DNA from: Trichodesmium erythraeum GBRTRLIN201 | GTDB taxonomy: Bacteria > Cyanobacteriota > Cyanobacteriia > Cyanobacteriales > Microcoleaceae | DNA length: 64,000 nucleotides | Reading direction: 5' to 3' | NCBI GenBank assembly: GCA_018457135.1 | Contig: JAGGDU010000228.1 | Coordinates: 1 to 64,000 of the forward strand | Part shown: positions 59,363-64,000 of the stretch, piece by piece | Position numbering within the stretch: the stretch's first letter is position 1 | How the letters are laid out: the number at the start of each line of letters is the position of its first letter | The notes under the pieces: generated by a model | Seen by the model: only the letters and a program-made list of their open reading frames with translations | Database searches by the model: none | Told to the model about the DNA's origin: nothing | Program-made: the position numbers and the translations under genes

Positions 59363-60139
59363 AGCTATAGTAAAATTATACCTTAATTCCTGTTGTTATA
59401 AGGTATGCTAATACCACTTAGTTAACCAGTTTTTAAATGTTGAGGATTATTAACTCCACTGCAATGCCTGATGATTATATCAAGCATTTTTTGTATTAAG
59501 TGGGAGAAAAACTATGCCCCAAAAAAGATTTCAGTTAGGAGCATCATAATTCAATAGGATAACTTTCAGGAGAGTGTAGAGATAAACTTAGGACTTTTAG
59601 CTCCCAGAAAATATTGTTAGACATCTGCGAAAAACAAATAGACCGTGATCAAATCGTAAAAAATATAAATTTTCCACTAGATTATGAGTAGTATAGTTGA
59701 ATATATTCAAAATAATTACCGAAGAAACGCAACCTTTACTAGTTATCAAGTATGAACAGCTAGAATAAATATTGAAACAAGTTATTTTTTAACTTTTTTT
59801 TAGTATGAACAGCTAGAATAAATATTGAAACAAGTTATTTTTTAACTTTTTTTTAGTTTGTTTCCGGATAGGTATATTTATTTTGTAATAATAAATTAGT
59901 CAATAAAATATAAAAATGAGTAAAAAATAGATGGTATTTTAGGGGTAATTGTTATACTAAATATCTATATTTTTAAGAATGATTATATTTTGCAAATCAA
60001 CTATTATTTTCGGTTTAGTTATCACTTCCTACAAGAAAGTTCTATTAAGAAGTTTTTGACTATTTTCGGAGGTCGAAATGTCTATTGTTTCTCAGTCTAC
60101 TTCATAAGGAGCGGAAACTACTATTAATTTTTTTTAGGT
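59363..60139. other. 0.8 kb spacer with a perfect 53-bp tandem duplication
   Basis: Apart from the duplication (listed) there is no gene. It lies downstream of the anti-sigma factor gene on the minus strand. Confidence 0.5.
59749..59854. repeat. Perfect tandem duplication, 2 x 53 bp
   Basis: AGTATGAACAGCTAGAATAA... occupies 59749-59801 and is repeated without a mismatch at 59802-59854. Each copy ends in a run of T. The perfect identity suggests a recent event or an assembly artefact; the copy number may vary between strains. Confidence 0.9.
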
Positions 60140-60592
60140 TTAATATGCTTGGGGAATTTGTAGCAATGGTTCATTTACAGTTAAAATAACATTATCTGGG
60201 TTAAGTGTTTCTATAACGGGTTCATTTAAGGCAATTTGTAAAGTTTCAGAATCAGATACTTCCGCCAACTTAGTTACAGGAGAGCGAGTAGTAGAAATAA
60301 ATCCTGATATAACTGCTATGCATAGACCAACAACTGCACTACCAACTAACACAAAATTGCGTTTCGATCTACGGTCAATTTTATTAAATACTTGTTCGAT
60401 GGTTTTGTCGACAGGTTCTAGTGTTATATCTATTGGTATTCTTTGAAATTCAGAATGTAGTTGTAGTAGTCTTTCATAAAGATGTTTAGCAACTGGATCT
60501 GTCTCTAATAAAGCTTCTACTTCTCTGCGTTGTGATGGTGTCACCTCATCATCAATGTATGCACTTATTAGTTCAATTTTTTCTTGTTTCAT
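60140..60592 (-). CDS. Anti-sigma factor (membrane-anchored)
   Basis: 150 residues. The N-terminal part MKQEKIELISAYIDDEVTPSQRREVEALLETDP is the anti-sigma domain type seen beside cyanobacterial SigG. A membrane span (VLVGSAVVGLCIAVISGFI, about 82-100) follows, and the last 50 residues would lie outside. The zinc-binding HxxxCxxC is absent. It lies downstream of an ECF sigma gene on the same strand with a 256-base gap. Presumed to hold that sigma factor at the membrane until an envelope or redox signal releases it. Confidence 0.82.
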   Translation of the reverse strand: MKQEKIELISAYIDDEVTPSQRREVEALLETDPVAKHLYERLLQLHSEFQRIPIDITLEPVDKTIEQVFNKIDRRSKRNFVLVGSAVVGLCIAVISGFISTTRSPVTKLAEVSDSETLQIALNEPVIETLNPDNVILTVNEPLLQIPQAY

Positions 60593-60848
60593 CGTTTTTT
60601 TCCTACTTTGAAGATGATGACAAAACTCATCTTAATTCAATTTTTTACTCATACTTGTAAATTATGGAGTTAAGATTTATTTATCAAAAAATAAATTTGT
60701 TTGGCAATTAGTTTTTTTTACTTAAATTTAGCTAAACTTTAGGTATATATTGAAATATTGTTAGTTTTTAATATTGTTAGTTTTTTTGGATAGATTTTTG
60801 AATAATTTACAAGAGAATGTAAGAACTTAATGTAGCTTATTAAAATCA

Positions 60849-61505
60849 TCAAATATCTAAATATTTTTGGAGCTGCAATTGTAATCTTTGTCTAGCTCTA
60901 GCAATTCTTGATTTAACAGTTCCTAGAGAAACTCCTGTAATTTCTGAAATTTCTTCGTATGATAAACCCTGAATTTCTCTCAAGATAATAGTTACTCTGA
61001 ATACTTCAGGTAATTGAGCGATCGCATCTCTAAGATGATCGTAAAATTCTTGTGTGGTTAATTGTTCTTCTGGTCCTGGTTTATCTGTAGCAATTTCCCA
61101 ATCTACTATACCATCATCTAAAGTCAAAGGAGCGTCCAACGATAGAGGTGGGGTAATTCGTTTTCGTTTCCGTAACTCGTCATAAAATAGATTAGTTGTT
61201 ATCCGACTGAGCCAGCTCTTAAATTTTGCTGGTTCTTGTAGGCCTCTAATATTACGATATACACGGATCCAAACCTCTTGGGCCAAATCAGATCTATCTT
61301 GCCATTCGGGGGCCAAGTGATATAAGATTTTATCTACATGGAGTTGGTATCGATGTAGAAGTTCTGCAAAAGTTGTACGATCTGGGCGACTACCTTGTTG
61401 GCAGCGCAATACTAGATCGTAGTTAGAGAGTTTTTCTGGTGGCAATTCCACTTGCGAAAGGGTTTGTTCTACCTTAGACCACGGTACATACATATATTGA
61501 CTCAT
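60849..61505 (-). CDS. ECF (group 3) RNA polymerase sigma factor, SigG-like
   Basis: 218 residues. Region 2 has TFAELLHRYQLHVDKILYHL, then RSDLAQEVWIRVYRNI and KFKSWLSRITTNLFYDELRKRKR. Region 4 has AIAQLPEVFRVTIILREIQGLSYEEISEITGVSLGTVKSRIARARQRL. The N-terminal extension and the LSLDAPLTLDDG linker resemble cyanobacterial SigG, which responds to envelope stress. Paired with the downstream anti-sigma gene. The symbol sigG fits but is left out because other ECF genes exist in these genomes. Confidence 0.92.
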   Translation of the reverse strand: MSQYMYVPWSKVEQTLSQVELPPEKLSNYDLVLRCQQGSRPDRTTFAELLHRYQLHVDKILYHLAPEWQDRSDLAQEVWIRVYRNIRGLQEPAKFKSWLSRITTNLFYDELRKRKRITPPLSLDAPLTLDDGIVDWEIATDKPGPEEQLTTQEFYDHLRDAIAQLPEVFRVTIILREIQGLSYEEISEITGVSLGTVKSRIARARQRLQLQLQKYLDI

Positions 61506-61719
61506 TGGCGGAATTGGCTTAATAATTTTATTTTCCTACTTCACTACAACCCACATTCCCCACGTCAACTTGTAATATTAAAAATACTATAAAAATCCGT
61601 TGCTTGTTAGGTATATATAATTAATATATATATTGTATTTATTAACTTTATCTTTATTGGTCATATCCTCAAGAAAATACTAGATATAAATAGGTTAGTT
61701 AAAATACTTACTCAAGTAA
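61506..61719. other. Spacer upstream of the ECF sigma gene
   Basis: AT-rich; promoter of the sigma gene on minus expected here. Confidence 0.4.
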
Positions 61720-61945
61720 GACAACTATAATTTTATCCTAACTGCGCTTGCAGGCGGATAGCTATCAGCCTTTACAACTCCTGGACTTTTTTTTACACTA
61801 CAACGGGTTTCATACGAACATTACATATAGATATGGGTGTTTATTATAAAAAAAGTAATTATATCTAATGACGTGGAATATTTTTAAGAGTTCCTAACTT
61901 CTTCTGAATCTCTATTTCACAAGCTCCAAGACTTACCCAAGTATA
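61720..61945 (-). pseudogene. Duplicated 3' end of moaE with flank
   Basis: 61868-61944 on minus reads TWVSLGACEIEIQKKLGTLKNIPR*, close to the MoaE C-terminus (SWVSIGACEIENQNN...LKNIPRL). The sequence below it (CTATAATTTTATCCTAAC, 61725) also matches the DNA below moaE (about 61978). A segment of about 250 bases was therefore duplicated in tandem and one copy decayed. Confidence 0.75.
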
Positions 61946-62110
61946 CACAGCTTGTTAAATATTTATTCCTATGGACGACTATGATTTTATCCTAACTTCT
62001 GTACAAGGGAATGGCTATTAGCCAGAACCATTGCATATTCTGACTCCTGCATTTTATACTAGAATTTTTTGAATCTAGAACGGGGGTTATATAATACAGT
62101 GCAACTATGT

Positions 62111-62635
62111 TTATAGGCGTGGAATATTTTTAAGAGGTTCCGAGTTATTCTGATTTTCTATTTCACAAGCTCCAATACTTACCCAACTACTTGATCCATC
62201 GGCCCAATGTTCTTTTTTCCAGATAGGGGCTGTATGCTTTAAAGTGTCAATAGTATAACGACAAGCTTCAAATGCTTCTGAGCGATGGGGACAACCTATT
62301 GCGACTAATACGCTGATGTCACCAACGTTTAAACGTCCCACCCGATGATGAATTACGACTGTATTAACTTCTGGCCATTGATGGCGAATTTCTGTGGCAA
62401 TTTGCTCGAAGACTTTGATAGCCATAGGTTGATAGGATTGGTATTCTAAAGCAATAACAGATTTAGCGTCTGTTATATTACGAACCATTCCGCTCATTAC
62501 AACTACAGCGCCATTGCTAGGGTTATCTGCTAAAGCATATATTTCTGCAATAGATAAAGGAGCTATAGTAATAGAAAAGTTATCTTTTTCTTCTTTCAGT
62601 TCTCCAGAGAAAGGTGCTGTAAAATTAGAATTCAT
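62111..62635 (-). CDS. moaE: Molybdopterin synthase catalytic subunit
   Basis: MoaE, with MoaD thiocarboxylate, converts precursor Z (cPMP) to molybdopterin in molybdenum cofactor synthesis. 174 residues, cytosolic. Typical segments: GAVVVMSGMVRN, ALEYQSYQPMAIKVFEQIA, VVIHHRVGRLNVGDISVLVAIGCPHRSEAFEACRYTIDTLKHTAPIWKKEHWADGSS, with the conserved Lys and Arg of the active site. The C-terminal 20 residues are variable. A decayed duplicate of its 3' end lies just downstream. moaD is not next to it. Confidence 0.95.
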   Translation of the reverse strand: MNSNFTAPFSGELKEEKDNFSITIAPLSIAEIYALADNPSNGAVVVMSGMVRNITDAKSVIALEYQSYQPMAIKVFEQIATEIRHQWPEVNTVVIHHRVGRLNVGDISVLVAIGCPHRSEAFEACRYTIDTLKHTAPIWKKEHWADGSSSWVSIGACEIENQNNSEPLKNIPRL

Positions 62636-63150
62636 GGTAGTATAAATATTTTTTTTTCAGTAATATCAAAAATATATTAATTATAGCAAAATTGTGATTT
62701 TTTCAGAGGATAAATGAGGAGTTATGAAGATTTATAGCTTCCATTCATGTAATTTGGGTGCAGTGTTATAGTAGGTTGGGGAAAGTCAGAAGAAAAACTT
62801 AATTGCATATTTCAAAAACTCAAAATTTATTGCTATTTCACTTCATAAACTATTAAATATGCTGTATGTTTAATTTGAAATAAAAATAGATTATAATATA
62901 GTAAGATAATTTAAAGATGAATTGGGGTGGGTATTTGATACCAATTCTCATGAATTAATAATATACTTAGGTCAAATTTCAGTTATTAAGTAATGAAAAA
63001 AAATCAAGAATATTATTGCTAATTTGAGCCTAGTTCATGTTAATTATTCTTATTTAGTACTGAGGTTGGATGTAATGTTTCTACCTGATCACCGGCTCAA
63101 GATAATAGATGACTGCTGAATGTTTGCACTTAGGCTTTAATTGTTTTTAA
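62636..63150. other. 0.5 kb spacer between moaE and pyrB
   Basis: Nothing recognised; promoter of moaE expected on minus. Confidence 0.4.
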
Positions 63151-64000
63151 TTATTGATCAGCTTTGCCTCCTCCTAAAAGATATAGTAAAGCCATTCTGA
63201 CAGCAATGCCACTGGTGACTTGTTGAGAAATTAGACTTAACTGTGGGTCGTCCATTAAGTCAGAGCTAATTTCTACTCCTCGGTTAACAGGTCCGGGGTG
63301 TAATATTTTGACTCCTGGTTGACAAAGTTTTAGGCGATCACGTGTAATTCCAAATAGTTGATGATATTCCCGTAAACTTGGCAGTAAATGTTGACTCATT
63401 CTTTCTTTTTGTAGACGTAAAGTCATGACAAAATCAGCTTTTTCTAAGGCCGGTTCGATATCCCAATGTACAAATAATTTTGAGGGTCTTAGTTTTCCAA
63501 ATTCACCAAAATATTTAGGTAGTAAAGTGGGGGTTCCTGCTAAATGTACTTCTGCACCAGAAGCTGTTAAACTCCAAATATTAGATCGTGCTACTCTAGA
63601 GTGCAAAATATCTCCTACAATAGCAATTTTTTTTGTTTCTAAAAGTTCTATTCTGGGTTCAGTTGAATTTAATAATTTACAAATAGTAAATAGGTCCAGT
63701 AAAGCTTGAGAAGGATGTTCGTGTTGACCGTCTCCAGCATTAAGAACTCGAACTTGATGACCGTTTCGATCCATGGCAGAGGCGATCGCTGCTGGAACTC
63801 CTGCATTTCGATGTCGGATGACCATCATATCTGTTCCCATTGCTAGATAGGTCATTGCTGTATCAAGAATAGTTTCTCCCTTAGTAAGAGAGGAGGTTCC
63901 TGGAGCAAAATTTAGGGTATCTGCAGATAAGCGTTTGGCAGCTAATTCAAAACTATTACGAGTGCGTGTTGAGGGTTCAAAGAATAAATTTGCTACTACT
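63151..64000 (-). CDS. pyrB: Aspartate carbamoyltransferase catalytic chain (partial, 5' end outside window)
   Basis: Second step of pyrimidine synthesis: carbamoyl phosphate plus aspartate to carbamoyl aspartate. The minus-strand frame is open beyond the Met at 63855 to the window edge and includes [20 protein letters not shown] (the carbamoyl phosphate-binding STRTR), so the gene starts outside. Also seen: [37 protein letters not shown], and [19 protein letters not shown]. About 283 of some 330 residues are present. Confidence 0.96.

Noticed and set aside
1-64000. CRISPR arrays, rRNA and tRNA genes
   Set aside because: No regularly spaced direct repeats with unique spacers, no rRNA sequence, and no TTCGA-type T-loop with matching stems were found by eye; a tRNA search program would be needed to exclude tRNAs fully.

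Overview
The window looks like a chromosomal segment of a filamentous marine cyanobacterium, most likely Trichodesmium (T. erythraeum or a very close relative). The evidence is a form IB RuBisCO operon with rbcX between rbcL and rbcS, cyanobacterial-type glgC, UPF0182, DUF3727 and SigG-like genes, scattered GCGATCGC (HIP1) octamers, very AT-rich DNA, and an unusually low coding fraction. I count about 39 kb of intact coding sequence in 64 kb, roughly 61 percent. The genus call is inferred from these traits and was not checked against a database.

Layout. 1-4.4 kb: the end of an unknown gene, an XPB-like helicase whose repetitive tail runs on past its stop codon as decayed repeats, and a membrane Ser/Thr kinase. 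4.4-9.8 kb: a 2 kb spacer, then rbcL-rbcX-rbcS, with related leader sequences in front of rbcL and rbcS, and an SRPBCC protein. 9.8-18 kb: a Trp-rich/coiled-coil gene pair, large spacers, leuB and an ABC exporter. 18-26.4 kb: a small membrane protein, a DUF218 protein, an orphan ABC ATPase, a secreted small protein, a DnaJ-like chaperone, a decayed P-loop kinase gene and glgC. 26.4-32.3 kb: an IS607 tnpA relic, then a membrane HEAT-NACHT protein facing a subtilisin-like protease. 32.8-41 kb: a GH13 amylase, two radical SAM enzymes and two methyltransferases. 41-50.5 kb: a MauE-thioredoxin fusion, UPF0182, DUF362, a decayed glycosyltransferase and a CofE-like protein. 50.5-56.5 kb: a structured non-coding segment, a GNAT protein, and the series ruvX - (tnpB relic) - DUF3727 - mltG - yqeG. 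56.5-64 kb: an IS630 relic, a VOC protein, a GGCT-like protein, an ECF sigma/anti-sigma pair, moaE and the 3' part of pyrB.

The spacers are largely gene graveyards. I can read at least seven decayed genes in them: IS607 tnpA, two tnpB copies, IS630 transposase, a glycosyltransferase, a P-loop kinase and the helicase tail. They also hold three small repeat families. Several relics carry up to a dozen in-frame stop codons but no frameshift.

The best candidates for undescribed biology are (1) the membrane-spanning HEAT-NACHT protein with its convergent cytosolic subtilase, and (2) the duplicated leader sequence that precedes both rbcL and rbcS.
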